Source: JAJRQY01 sp965224435
GTDB lineage: Bacteria; Actinomycetota; Acidimicrobiia; Acidimicrobiales; SZUA-35
NCBI GenBank assembly: GCA_965224435.1
Contig: OZ245048.1
Span: 1,736,001-1,800,000 of the forward strand
Direction of reading: 5' to 3'
DNA: 64,000 nucleotides
The position numbers and the translations under genes are program-made. Below, piece by piece: positions 8,687 to 16,764 of the stretch; the stretch's first letter is position 1; each line of letters starts with the position of its first letter. The notes beneath the pieces were generated by a model, which saw nothing but the letters and a program-made list of their open reading frames with translations, made no database searches and was not told the origin of the DNA.

Positions 8687-9597
8687 GAGGCGGCCAGACT
8701 ATTCGGAGAGCAGGGCGGCAGATTTTCTTGCAAGTCGTCGACCCAGACGGGACGGAGAGATCCGGTCACTGTCGCAAAGTTCGCACAATCCAAGGGTGTT
8801 CCGAGCCAGGAACCGAGTTGTAAAAGGTCATGGTCAAAAACTTCACTCAGCCTGGCAATGTCATGATCAGACAGGACCGGCTTTGGTCCGGCCCGCCATT
8901 GATTCCGAATCCGGTTCACGAGAGACTCTGGGGCAAGTCGTCGAAGCAGATCATAGAGCGGAGCCGACTTCAACCGCTCACGAACCGTGCTGCTGGCTAG
9001 CCGTTCGGCGGTGACATTGTGCTGACGTGTCGCGTCCCAGACGGGCGTTCCCTGGTAGCCAAGAAAGCCGCAGACGCGCTCAAGCTCAGCCTGGGGATCT
9101 TTCAACAGATGATCAAAGAAAACTGGCAAGACGGACTCGGTGCCAAATCTGGTGAGGTAGGGGAGTAGCTGCTTGCTGTAGCAGCTGTACTCGATCAGCT
9201 CCGGATTGCTCCCGCTGATCGCAACTTCCAGTGGCTCGTGGATTTCTCCCTCCAGCTGCATGTGCTGGTACTGGGAGACAAGCCGGTCAATGGGGTGGCG
9301 CATCACATAGATGAAGCGAGGATTGTCAATGGTGGCGGCCAGGCGCTCGATGGTGCGGGGGTAGGTGGGGAGTTTGGAGTAATGAGTGCTGGACTCGCCG
9401 CAGAGATCGGTCGGAACAGCCCCGTCGAAGTGGGATGCGTACCACTCCAGTCCTTGATCCCAGACTGCGTCATCGCTAAAGAAGTACAGCTCCTTGGGCT
9501 GGCTCATCGAGAGACCGGGTTGAGCTGCTAATTGCTCGTGCAAGGTCGAGGTCGCAGCTTTCATCGCTCCAATGATAAAGAAATCTGGGAATCGCAT
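8683..9597 (-). CDS. sulfotransferase, heparan-sulfotransferase type
   Basis: The 304-residue product opens with FPDFFIIGAMKAATSTLHEQL, the PAPS-binding P-loop of the N-deacetylase/sulfotransferase and 3-O-sulfotransferase class. It continues with PKELYFFSDD and the 3'-PAPS strand NPRFIYVMRHPIDRLVSQYQH, where the conserved arginine and serine are present. It is unlike the other two sulfotransferases in sequence detail, so it probably acts on a different position or sugar. It is translationally coupled to the flippase gene (copy 1). An EPS substrate is inferred from context only. Confidence 0.85.
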   Translation of the reverse strand: MRFPDFFIIGAMKAATSTLHEQLAAQPGLSMSQPKELYFFSDDAVWDQGLEWYASHFDGAVPTDLCGESSTHYSKLPTYPRTIERLAATIDNPRFIYVMRHPIDRLVSQYQHMQLEGEIHEPLEVAISGSNPELIEYSCYSKQLLPYLTRFGTESVLPVFFDHLLKDPQAELERVCGFLGYQGTPVWDATRQHNVTAERLASSTVRERLKSAPLYDLLRRLAPESLVNRIRNQWRAGPKPVLSDHDIARLSEVFDHDLLQLGSWLGTPLDCANFATVTGSLRPVWVDDLQENLPPCSPNSLAAS

Positions 9598-9980
9598 CGA
9601 AAGGTTGGTCCCGAGAGTGGACGGAAGAGGTAACGGTCAGCAGTGGCGGGCGTGCATCTTGATGGTGAATCCATCGGTCGTTTGAGGAAGGAGATGAGGG
9701 TCGACAGGCGGGACGGACCACAATAGGCAGCGTTCACTGAATGGACCGTGTTCCCAGATTAGGTCGGGTTTGCACCCGTGTGAAGGCGTGCGACTGGGTA
9801 AATGTCGAAACACCGGGCTGTATGGCACAAGGAGACGTGGGTCGCTTGGCGTGCTTGTCGGATATCTCGGCCTAGGTAAAAGCGACCAGTTGGCAGAAAC
9901 TCGCGGTTTCTCTCAAGCCGCCAGGTGAGAAGCCGATTAACTAGGGGTACCGCGTACTGCTCGAGGAGTACAAGACAGCA
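9598..9980 (+). other. 383-base divergent intergenic region
   Basis: No credible gene is visible between the divergent sulfotransferase genes. It probably carries promoters for both directions, but no convincing -35/-10 pair was found. Two small dyads are visible: GAAAC/GTTTC at 9896-9910, and GTACT/AGTAC at 9954-9971 around CTCGAG. The second contains the ribosome binding site GAGGAG of the downstream gene. Confidence 0.5.
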
Positions 9981-10934
9981 ATGATTCAATCCCCAGTGTT
10001 CCTAGTTGGCGCCGAGCGCTCTGGTACCACCATGCTCCATCTGATGTTGGACTCTCACCCCGAGATTACCGGGTGTGAAGGTTTCGAGTTCATGGTTGAG
10101 ATGGTCGGGGAGCAGGGCGAGCGTCCTGAGCTGGCGGAGTATTATGAGTATCTGTCGCGGCATGCAATCTTCGGCACGTCGGAACTGTCGATCGACCGCA
10201 GCCTTGATTACGACTCGCTGGTGAATAACTTCCTCGAACAGCGTCATGGTGCAGGCAACCAGGACCAACCAGTCATCCCTATGGTCCACTTTGGATTCTC
10301 CCGCCTCCTTCACATTTGGCCCGAGGCTCGATTCATCCACCTGGTACGAGATCCCCGCGACGTGACCAGCTCGGTCATCGAGATGGGTTGGGCGGGAACC
10401 GTTTGGCATGGCTTGGACAAGTGGATTGAGTCCGAAGACGAATGGACCGATTTTGCCAGACGGATCGATGCTTCCAAGTTCGTCGAGCTTCGCTATTCTG
10501 ACCTCATCGCCGATCACCCAACAGAGCTCGGCAAGGTTTGTGACTTCCTGGGCCTGGCCTACACCGATGAGATGATGTCCTACGCCAAGGAGACCGAATA
10601 CACGGTTCCTGACCCGTCCCGAGTCGAAGCCTGGAAGGCAAAGCTCAACACTGACCAGCTCTCCCTGGTCGAAGGGCGGGTGGCCCAGATGATGACGGAT
10701 CGTGGTTTCGCCCTGAGCGGCGGGCCCATGCGTCAACCTGCTGGAATCGAACGATTCCGGCTGCAATGGCAGAACCGACTGGTCAAATGGAAGATGCGAC
10801 TCGATCGTTTCGGGCCTCGCCTGTTCGTCGAAAGCCTCCTGATCCGGGTCATTCCCGTTGATTCCTATCACAAGTCGGTTCAGCTACGGACCAACAAGGT
10901 CGAGCGATCACGGCGGAAGAAGTCATGGCGCTAA
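9981..10934 (+). CDS. sulfotransferase (third in window)
   Basis: The 317-residue product begins SPVFLVGAERSGTTMLHLMLDSHPEI, a classical Sulfotransfer_3 P-loop, followed by ARFIHLVRDPRDVTSSVIEMGW, the 3'-phosphate-binding arginine/serine strand. The C-terminus is highly basic (VERSRRKKSW). It is followed after 35 bases by a co-polymerase gene on the same strand. Together with the genes at 5179 and 8683 it argues that at least one product of this locus is sulfated. The P-loop and RDPRD motifs are seen directly; the EPS substrate is inferred. Confidence 0.85.
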   Translation: MIQSPVFLVGAERSGTTMLHLMLDSHPEITGCEGFEFMVEMVGEQGERPELAEYYEYLSRHAIFGTSELSIDRSLDYDSLVNNFLEQRHGAGNQDQPVIPMVHFGFSRLLHIWPEARFIHLVRDPRDVTSSVIEMGWAGTVWHGLDKWIESEDEWTDFARRIDASKFVELRYSDLIADHPTELGKVCDFLGLAYTDEMMSYAKETEYTVPDPSRVEAWKAKLNTDQLSLVEGRVAQMMTDRGFALSGGPMRQPAGIERFRLQWQNRLVKWKMRLDRFGPRLFVESLLIRVIPVDSYHKSVQLRTNKVERSRRKKSWR

Positions 10935-10969
10935 ACTCCAACAATCCCCAATCAGGAAGACTCTGACCG

Positions 10970-12922
10970 GTGGAACTCTCCTTTGTAATTGCAGCCCTGC
11001 GGCGTAACGGCTGGGTCATCATTGTTTGCAGTGTGCTTGGCTTTTTCGCCTCGCTCAGTATCGAACCGCCTCGAGCCCAGTTCGAAAGCAATGGACTTCT
11101 CCTACTTTCGCCCTCGGGATTTGATGGTGGAGTCGCCTACGCCAACCAGCCCGATCGTTTCGTGCTGACCCAGCTTGGTGTGTTGCAGGCTGAGGGCTTG
11201 GCGGAACGAGTGGCCGAGCGAGTCAACGCCGGATCGAGCTTGGAAGAAACGGCAGGCTCGGTAAGTCGCAATACCGAGATGACGCAGAATCTTGATAGCG
11301 ACACCGTCAATATCGCTACCACCACTGGCCAAGAGCTACGCTCCCAGCTGATCGCCCAGGCCTACTTGGATCTCTATATTGAAGAGGCTAGGGCAACTGT
11401 TGAAGGCACCAGCCAGCCCGAATTGGAACGCTTGGACAATGATATCGACGAGGTTGAGAGCGAACTCACCAGCGTTCAGCAGCAGATCGTCTCTGTCATG
11501 GCTCCGTTCTTGCCCAGCACATCCGATGAAATCACCAAGCAGATCCCACCTCTGAGCATTGTCGCTCCTGAGTTGGCCACGCGTTTGGAAAATCTCACAG
11601 CCCAACTCAAGGCTCTGAATCTGAGCCGGATCGCTCTGGAATCCGAAGTTTTCTCCAGCTTCAACTCCATTATTGTTCAGGACGCCACCCTGCCGGTGAG
11701 TGCCATTGGTAACTCGACAGCGTTGCTGACAGCGGCCCTGGTCTTTGTCGCCACCACCCTTGGTTTCATCATTGCCTTGGTCTGGACCCGTTTCTCTGAT
11801 CGTGTCCTGGATGACCTGCAGGCCTCGGAGATCCTTGGTATGCCCATTGTCGGCGAGTTGGACCACGCTCGTGCGCTTCGCCGCTCGCCGCTGGTTGCCT
11901 TTGACAACTTGCCGAGCTCACTCATCCCCGTTATTGATCAGTTGTCGGTGCGGGCCGAGGCCCTTGGTTCGGTGACCGAGCCGCTCACCGTCGCTGTTGT
12001 CGGTACCCAGCGGGTGGCGGGAACAACGACCTTGGCCACTGCCATGGCTGGCCGCTTCAGTGCGGCTGAGTTTGAGGTTGTGCTGGTCGACCTGGATGCC
12101 AGCGATCCGTACTTGTCCGAGGCCTTTGGTGGCATTCGTGGCGAAGGCTTGGCAGCAGTCTTCACTCCGAATCCGGAGCGAGCATTCATTCGCACCGGCC
12201 GGACCGGCGTGACCCTGTTGGGTCGTGGTCACCGGGCCGTCTCGATCCGTCGTGACCTGGTCGGTGAAGTCCTGGACGTCGCTAAGAGCCGAGCTCATAT
12301 TGTCATCATCGATGCCGGTTCGGTGCTTGATGCTGCGGCCACGGTCGAACTCTGTGATCTTGTCGATGCTGTTGTACTGGCGGTTCCCTTGCGTCGCCAG
12401 GAAACCCGCCCCCTTGGACACGTTGCTCGTCAGTTCGAGCCCATCACGAAAAAGGTCTTGCCCATCATCACCCATCCGATGGCCAAACGAGCTGCCTTGT
12501 CATCAGACAATAGTCACGCTGCTCCTGAGACGATCGAAGAAGCCATCGTGCCGACAACTCCGCCGACCCCTCGCCAAGCGCTTCCGCCCGAGCCGTCTGA
12601 ACCGGCTGAGCCATATGTGGAGCCAATCGAGACACCAGCCAATAGCAAATCCTCAGCTCGGTCCGAATCGGCCAAGAAAGGATCAACACAGTCAGGATCA
12701 ACAAAGTCAGGGTCAACAAAGTCGGGACCCGCAAGGTCTGAAACGGATACCTCCGGGTCGCGGAAACCAAAGAATGACCGGACCAAGAGTGATCGTACGA
12801 AGAGCGACCGCACCAAGAACGGCCGCAAGCGTAGTGAACAATCGACATCGGGGAATAGCTCATCGGGAAGCTCGTCCTCCGAGTCTGATCAGTCCGGCAG
12901 CGGTTCCCGCTCAAGGTCCTGA
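10970..12922 (+). CDS. Wzz-like co-polymerase fused to a kinase-like domain lacking the Walker lysine
   Basis: The 650-residue product has an N-terminal membrane segment (WVIIVCSVLGFFASLS), an extracytoplasmic Wzz-like region with coiled-coil character (residues about 140-230), a second membrane segment (TALLTAALVFVATTLGFIIALVW) and then a P-loop ATPase-like domain (VAVVGTQRVAGTTTLATAMAG, VVLVDLDASDPYLSEAF, HIVIIDAGSVLD). In tyrosine-kinase co-polymerases the P-loop ends GKS/T. Here the lysine is replaced (AGTTT), and there is no C-terminal tyrosine cluster, so it is probably a non-catalytic paralogue. The last 130 residues are low complexity and repetitive (GSTKS and DRTKS repeats). The start is GTG. 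Confidence 0.75.
   Translation: MELSFVIAALRRNGWVIIVCSVLGFFASLSIEPPRAQFESNGLLLLSPSGFDGGVAYANQPDRFVLTQLGVLQAEGLAERVAERVNAGSSLEETAGSVSRNTEMTQNLDSDTVNIATTTGQELRSQLIAQAYLDLYIEEARATVEGTSQPELERLDNDIDEVESELTSVQQQIVSVMAPFLPSTSDEITKQIPPLSIVAPELATRLENLTAQLKALNLSRIALESEVFSSFNSIIVQDATLPVSAIGNSTALLTAALVFVATTLGFIIALVWTRFSDRVLDDLQASEILGMPIVGELDHARALRRSPLVAFDNLPSSLIPVIDQLSVRAEALGSVTEPLTVAVVGTQRVAGTTTLATAMAGRFSAAEFEVVLVDLDASDPYLSEAFGGIRGEGLAAVFTPNPERAFIRTGRTGVTLLGRGHRAVSIRRDLVGEVLDVAKSRAHIVIIDAGSVLDAAATVELCDLVDAVVLAVPLRRQETRPLGHVARQFEPITKKVLPIITHPMAKRAALSSDNSHAAPETIEEAIVPTTPPTPRQALPPEPSEPAEPYVEPIETPANSKSSARSESAKKGSTQSGSTKSGSTKSGPARSETDTSGSRKPKNDRTKSDRTKSDRTKNGRKRSEQSTSGNSSSGSSSSESDQSGSGSRSRS
12680..12739 (+). 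repeat. 15-base coding repeat (GSTKS-type)
   Basis: Three to four copies of a 15-base unit (GGATCAACAAAGTCA-like) starting at 12680, 12695, 12710 and, degenerate, 12725 encode a GST(K/Q)S repeat in the cytoplasmic tail of the co-polymerase. The copies differ at single positions. Confidence 0.8.
12776..12835 (+). repeat. 15-base coding repeat (DRTKS-type)
   Basis: Four 15-base units at 12776, 12791, 12806 and 12821 encode DRTKS, DRTKS, DRTKN and GRKRS. They form a strongly basic, probably disordered tail. The DNA copies have diverged at third positions, so the repeat is older or under purifying selection for the peptide. Confidence 0.75.
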
Positions 12923-13079
12923 GCCCCGTTACAAGCTTTCGTAAATTTGAGCTCTACGTGCTTGGAATCTCGTTCCGCTAAAGAACCATCCATTTCGATC
13001 GATAGTCAGAGTACCAGTCTCACCAAAGTCAGGCCGTTAGTGCAACGGACACTAGTGACAAAACAGGTGGCAAAACAAG

Positions 13080-13901
13080 ATGATGAAGGACAGAGCAGTG
13101 TCTGAACAGGTTTCCCCCAGTGACATCCCAGTTGTGATCCTCTGCGGAGGGCAAGGAACCCGAATTCGGGAAGCATCCGAGAGCCTGCCCAAACCGTTGA
13201 TCGATATTGGCGGCAAGCCAATCCTTTGGCACATCATGAAGAGTTACCACTCTCATGGTTTTCGCCGCTTCATTCTCTGCCTGGGGTACAAGGGCTGGAA
13301 TATCAAAGAATACTTCCTTCGATATCAAGAGAATGTCTCGGACTTCACTCTCGAACTCAGTTCCGGCACCGGCCCCAACTTCCACGGCCACGGTACTGAC
13401 GACTTTGAGGTGTCACTGGTCGACACCGGTCTGAATACCGGAACTGGCGGTCGCATTCCCAAGATAGCCCACCTGCTGGATCAGGACTATTTCATGCTCA
13501 CCTATGGCGATGGCCTTGGTCCCGTCAATGTTGGGGATGAGCTCCAACAACTGGCTAGTTCAGACAACCTCGGCATGGTGACCGGCGTTCACCCAACCTC
13601 TCGTTTTGGTGAATTGCACTGTGTCGACGGCATGGTTGAGAACTTCGCGGAGAAGCCAGCCTCAACCGGCTGGGTATCTGGCGGGTTCTTTGCCTTCCGC
13701 AAGGAGTTCCTGGACTACCTGGACCCCGAGGACCCTGACCAGATGTTGGAAAGTCAGCCGCTACAACAGCTGGCTCGAGACGGCAAGCTCTCCATGTACG
13801 AACATGAAGGTTTCTGGATGGGCATGGACACCTTCCGTGAATACACCGCATTGAATGAGATGTGGGCCGCCGATGAAGCTCCTTGGAAGACCTGGGAGTA
13901 G
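13080..13901 (+). CDS. rfbF: glucose-1-phosphate cytidylyltransferase
   Basis: The 273-residue product has the nucleotidyltransferase signature VVILCGGQGTRIREASESLPKP, with the CDP-glucose-type continuation LIDIGGKPILWHIMKSY and FRRFILCLGYKGWNIKEYF. It makes CDP-glucose from CTP and glucose-1-phosphate, the first step toward CDP-6-deoxyhexoses. Two adjacent ATGs (13080 and 13083) could serve as start, with AGGTGG about 10 bases upstream. The next step, rfbG, lies at 16761 on the opposite strand. The following glycosyltransferase gene begins 41 bases downstream. Confidence 0.93.
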   Translation: MMKDRAVSEQVSPSDIPVVILCGGQGTRIREASESLPKPLIDIGGKPILWHIMKSYHSHGFRRFILCLGYKGWNIKEYFLRYQENVSDFTLELSSGTGPNFHGHGTDDFEVSLVDTGLNTGTGGRIPKIAHLLDQDYFMLTYGDGLGPVNVGDELQQLASSDNLGMVTGVHPTSRFGELHCVDGMVENFAEKPASTGWVSGGFFAFRKEFLDYLDPEDPDQMLESQPLQQLARDGKLSMYEHEGFWMGMDTFREYTALNEMWAADEAPWKTWE

Positions 13902-13942
13902 CCACCAGTGATCGGTGGGGCGAAGCAAACGGGAAGTATTCG

Positions 13943-14839
13943 ATGACGATGATGTCGGCATCGGTCATCATCCCCGCTCACAACGAAGAGGCCACTATTG
14001 AGGCTTGCCTTGACGCGGTCTTGGCCAGTGAATTGTCTTCTGGTGCTGTTACTGACCTAGACATTGTGGTTGTCGCCAATGGGTGTACCGACAAGACAGC
14101 CGTCATTGTCGAAGGCTACGCGGCTCCCGTGCGCTTGATCGACACGCCGGTTGGCTCCAAAGCCAATGCTCTCGAACTTGGTCGGGCCGCTACCCAGCCG
14201 GGCAATCGGATCTACCTGGATGCTGACATCGTGGTGTCGCCTGACGCCATCGATTCTGTCCTGAAGTCGCTGAATAGCGACGGCATCGAAGGCTCAGCAC
14301 CCCGGATTGACCTGGCTCAACCGCAGTCGGCCAGCCTGCCGCTGCGCCAGTACGCCCGGATCTGGGAGCAGGCTCCCTACTTCGGCTCTGGACTCATTGG
14401 CTCCGGTTTCTATGGTCTGACCGAAGAAGCTCAGACCAGGATTGGTGGCTGGCCTAGCTTGATCGCTGATGATCTGGTGGCACTTTGCCACCTCAAGCCC
14501 CAAGAGCGGCAGACAGCTGCTGGCTGGTTCCGCCACACCTTGCCCAGCCGGCTACGAGATGTAGCCAAGGTGGAGGTTCGTCGCGAGGCTGGACGAATGG
14601 AGTTTGCTGCCTGGGCAGACGCTGAGGGCCGCTCGGTGGCCGAAGAAAGCCCGGGAGGGAACTGGCTCGGTGAGCTGGCCCGCAGCCCGAAGAACTGGCC
14701 AGGACTTGGATTGTTTGTAGCGGTCAAGGTGGTGGCCAAGATCCGGGCCAAACGTGCTTTTGATGGCGGCAGCATTGCCTGGGGACAGGATCAGCATGGT
14801 CGTTCGCTGCGCGCCCGTGACGCAGCGTCGACTGAGTAG
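13943..14839 (+). CDS. GT2-family glycosyltransferase
   Basis: The 298-residue product has a GT-A core beginning SASVIIPAHNEEATIEACLDAVL, then DLDIVVVANGCTDKT, GSKANALELG and RIYLDADIVVS with the metal-binding DAD. The start at 13943 is preferred because the core begins there and GGGAAG lies 6 bases upstream; an upstream in-frame ATG at 13883 would overlap rfbF. No obvious membrane segments are present. Its neighbour rfbF suggests it may use the CDP-derived deoxysugar, but this is only inference from context. Confidence 0.85.
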   Translation: MTMMSASVIIPAHNEEATIEACLDAVLASELSSGAVTDLDIVVVANGCTDKTAVIVEGYAAPVRLIDTPVGSKANALELGRAATQPGNRIYLDADIVVSPDAIDSVLKSLNSDGIEGSAPRIDLAQPQSASLPLRQYARIWEQAPYFGSGLIGSGFYGLTEEAQTRIGGWPSLIADDLVALCHLKPQERQTAAGWFRHTLPSRLRDVAKVEVRREAGRMEFAAWADAEGRSVAEESPGGNWLGELARSPKNWPGLGLFVAVKVVAKIRAKRAFDGGSIAWGQDQHGRSLRARDAASTE

Positions 14840-14911
14840 ACAACTGACTGGCCGTCTGGAAAATCGGGTTGCCTGAGAATCTGGTCGGCTCGCGGTTTTC
14901 TTAATTTTCGG

Positions 14912-16207
14912 CTAGGAGGAGAACGTCGCTGTCTGCTCGCTCCGAAGCTGATCGCACAGTCGACCTTCCGGCAGGCTGACATCGGCGTAAGAAATGATCT
15001 GGTCCTTGGCGATGTCGCGAGTGAGGACACATCCTTCAGCCAGGCCCATTGGTAGCAGCTCCTGCTTCTGGCAGACATCAGAGTTCTCGGCTACTCCGTA
15101 GGTGTCGAATCCACCGATGTAGTCCAGGGTTTGTCCGGCCTTGAGATCTTGCTTGGCCGCCGTGAGAACATCGACAACGGGTCCACCGATTGGCGCAATG
15201 GCTGCATCGCCGAAATGCACTGCCCGAGCCACGGTCAACGGTGCTTCAAAGTGGCAGATGTGGAAGGGGGTGTAGAAGACATAGAGGGGGCCGTCGCCCA
15301 GCTTGTAGTACTGCAGATACTGGCGCTGGATCGGGTCATCCTGATGGGCGACGACGAAAACTCCACCAGGTGGCTTGGCCCCCAGCACATAGTCAACAAT
15401 GCCGGGTCCAGCTGAGTCACCAAGATAGGGATCAAGGTCAAAGATGGTTTTAGCCTCGTCAACCTCCTCACAGCGGTAGCCGTACATGCCCCTCGTGCCG
15501 ACACCGAAGCCGGTGGCGTTAGCAACGACGGCCATTTCCATTGAAATTTTGGAGCCGTCGGCGAAGGAGGTCACCATGCGCGGTTCCTGGTTGTGCATCT
15601 CGGCAAAGGCCTTCTGGGTTTCCGGAGTGCGGTAGGGATCTTGCAGGCCCTTCATATTGCCGGCCAGGACCGGCTTGAGACCGATGGACTGCACGTAGCG
15701 GAACAGGTTCATGATCACGCCGGGCTGATCGCCGTCAGCATTGGTGTAGATCACACCCTGCTCATCGGCGTACTTCTTCAGAAGGGGGCCAACAGTCGCG
15801 TCAAGCTCGGCATTCATCAAGATGACGTGCTTGCCGTTCTTGATGGCCGACAGGACAACATGGGCGCCGAACTCGATCTCACCGGTTACTTCGATGATGG
15901 CGTCGATGCCGTCGGCTTGACACAACAGGAACGGATCATCGGTCACCGCGAACTGACGAGTTTTGATGCTGTCTTCGAGCTGGCCGACCGAGCTCACACG
16001 GTTGACCTCGTTGGCTCCGCCTTGGGCGTAGGCCGTCTCGGCCTTGGAGACGGTGCGGTTCGAGATGGCGGCGAGGTGCATGCCGGGTACCGAGGTCAAG
16101 ATCTGCATGGCGATGCCGCGACCCATATAGCCAGCGCCGATGATGCCAACTGTGATTGGGTTGTTGTCTTGTTGACGTTGGGCCAGGGCACTATCGATAA
16201 GGATCAT
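14912..16207 (-). CDS. NAD(P)-dependent oxidoreductase with C-terminal SAF domain
   Basis: The 431-residue product has a Rossmann N-terminus (VGIIGAGYMGRGIAMQIL), a homoserine-dehydrogenase-like middle part (VEVTGEIEFGAHVV, TNADGDQPGVIMNLFRY) and a C-terminal SAF-type domain (LPMGLAEGCVLTRDIAKDQIISYADVSLPEG). Proteins of this shape occur beside rfbF and rfbG in other bacterial surface-sugar clusters, which fits here, but their reaction is not established to my knowledge. The start at 16207 follows the epimerase stop by 8 bases with AGGAATAGGCAG upstream; a longer frame to 16297 would overlap that gene. It is the last gene of a minus-strand operon rfbG-epimerase-oxidoreductase. Confidence 0.75.
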   Translation of the reverse strand: MILIDSALAQRQQDNNPITVGIIGAGYMGRGIAMQILTSVPGMHLAAISNRTVSKAETAYAQGGANEVNRVSSVGQLEDSIKTRQFAVTDDPFLLCQADGIDAIIEVTGEIEFGAHVVLSAIKNGKHVILMNAELDATVGPLLKKYADEQGVIYTNADGDQPGVIMNLFRYVQSIGLKPVLAGNMKGLQDPYRTPETQKAFAEMHNQEPRMVTSFADGSKISMEMAVVANATGFGVGTRGMYGYRCEEVDEAKTIFDLDPYLGDSAGPGIVDYVLGAKPPGGVFVVAHQDDPIQRQYLQYYKLGDGPLYVFYTPFHICHFEAPLTVARAVHFGDAAIAPIGGPVVDVLTAAKQDLKAGQTLDYIGGFDTYGVAENSDVCQKQELLPMGLAEGCVLTRDIAKDQIISYADVSLPEGRLCDQLRSEQTATFSS

Positions 16208-16215
16208 GAATCTGC

Positions 16216-16764
16216 CTATTCCTGCTTGAAGTCTGGCTGAAAATCGGGCCAGTCCTGGTCCTTGTCGGAGATCAGATAGCCGCCAGTATCCGGCCACTCA
16301 ATTCCAAAGGCTGGATCATTCCATCGACATCCTGCTTCATGACCTGGAGCATAGAAATCCGATACCTGATAGTGGACTTCAGCATTGTCTTCCAACGTGA
16401 GGTAGCCGTGGCCAAAGCCCTTTGGTACATAGAGTGAAAGATGGTTTTGCGCCGAGAGCTCGAGTCCGAACCAGTCAGTGAAGGTGGGGGAGTCTGGACG
16501 TAGATCGACAATGGCATCGAAAACTGCGCCGCGGCTGCAGCGGACAACCTTGACTTCGGCATGAGGGGCAAGCTGCCGATGCATTCCACGAAGCGTGCCC
16601 TTCGTATTATTGAAGGCGACGTTGGCTTGAGCCAGGTCGGTGTTGAGGCCATGCGCGGCTAGCTCGTTCTTGCACCAGGCTCGCCCAAAGAAGCCTCGAT
16701 CATCTTCGATTCGGTCAACGTCAAAGATATAGGCACCCTGTAGTGGAGTTTCGGTGATCTTCAT
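16216..16764 (-). CDS. RmlC-like 3,5-epimerase, probably acting on a CDP-4-keto-6-deoxyhexose
   Basis: The 182-residue cupin keeps the RmlC landmarks: DDRGFFGRAWCKNEL, NNTKGTLRGMHRQ with the catalytic histidine, FDAIVDLRPDSPTF with the aspartate of the dyad, LYVPKGFGHGYLTLED, and VSDFYAPGHE with the tyrosine that usually contacts the sugar. dTDP-rhamnose genes are absent. The gene overlaps rfbG by four bases, so the natural substrate is more likely the CDP-4-keto-6-deoxyglucose made by RfbG than the dTDP form (inference). Confidence 0.85.
   Translation of the reverse strand: MKITETPLQGAYIFDVDRIEDDRGFFGRAWCKNELAAHGLNTDLAQANVAFNNTKGTLRGMHRQLAPHAEVKVVRCSRGAVFDAIVDLRPDSPTFTDWFGLELSAQNHLSLYVPKGFGHGYLTLEDNAEVHYQVSDFYAPGHEAGCRWNDPAFGIEWPDTGGYLISDKDQDWPDFQPDFKQE

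Noticed and set aside
10002..10871. 289-codon open frame on the minus strand
   Set aside because: It lies entirely opposite the sulfotransferase gene at 9981, has no recognisable domain and looks like a codon-bias shadow.
12225..12944. 239-codon open frame overlapping the co-polymerase gene
   Set aside because: Arg/Ser-rich alternative-frame reading of the repetitive tail of the co-polymerase.
15593..16240. 215-codon open frame on the plus strand
   Set aside because: Antisense to the SAF-domain oxidoreductase, with no known motif.
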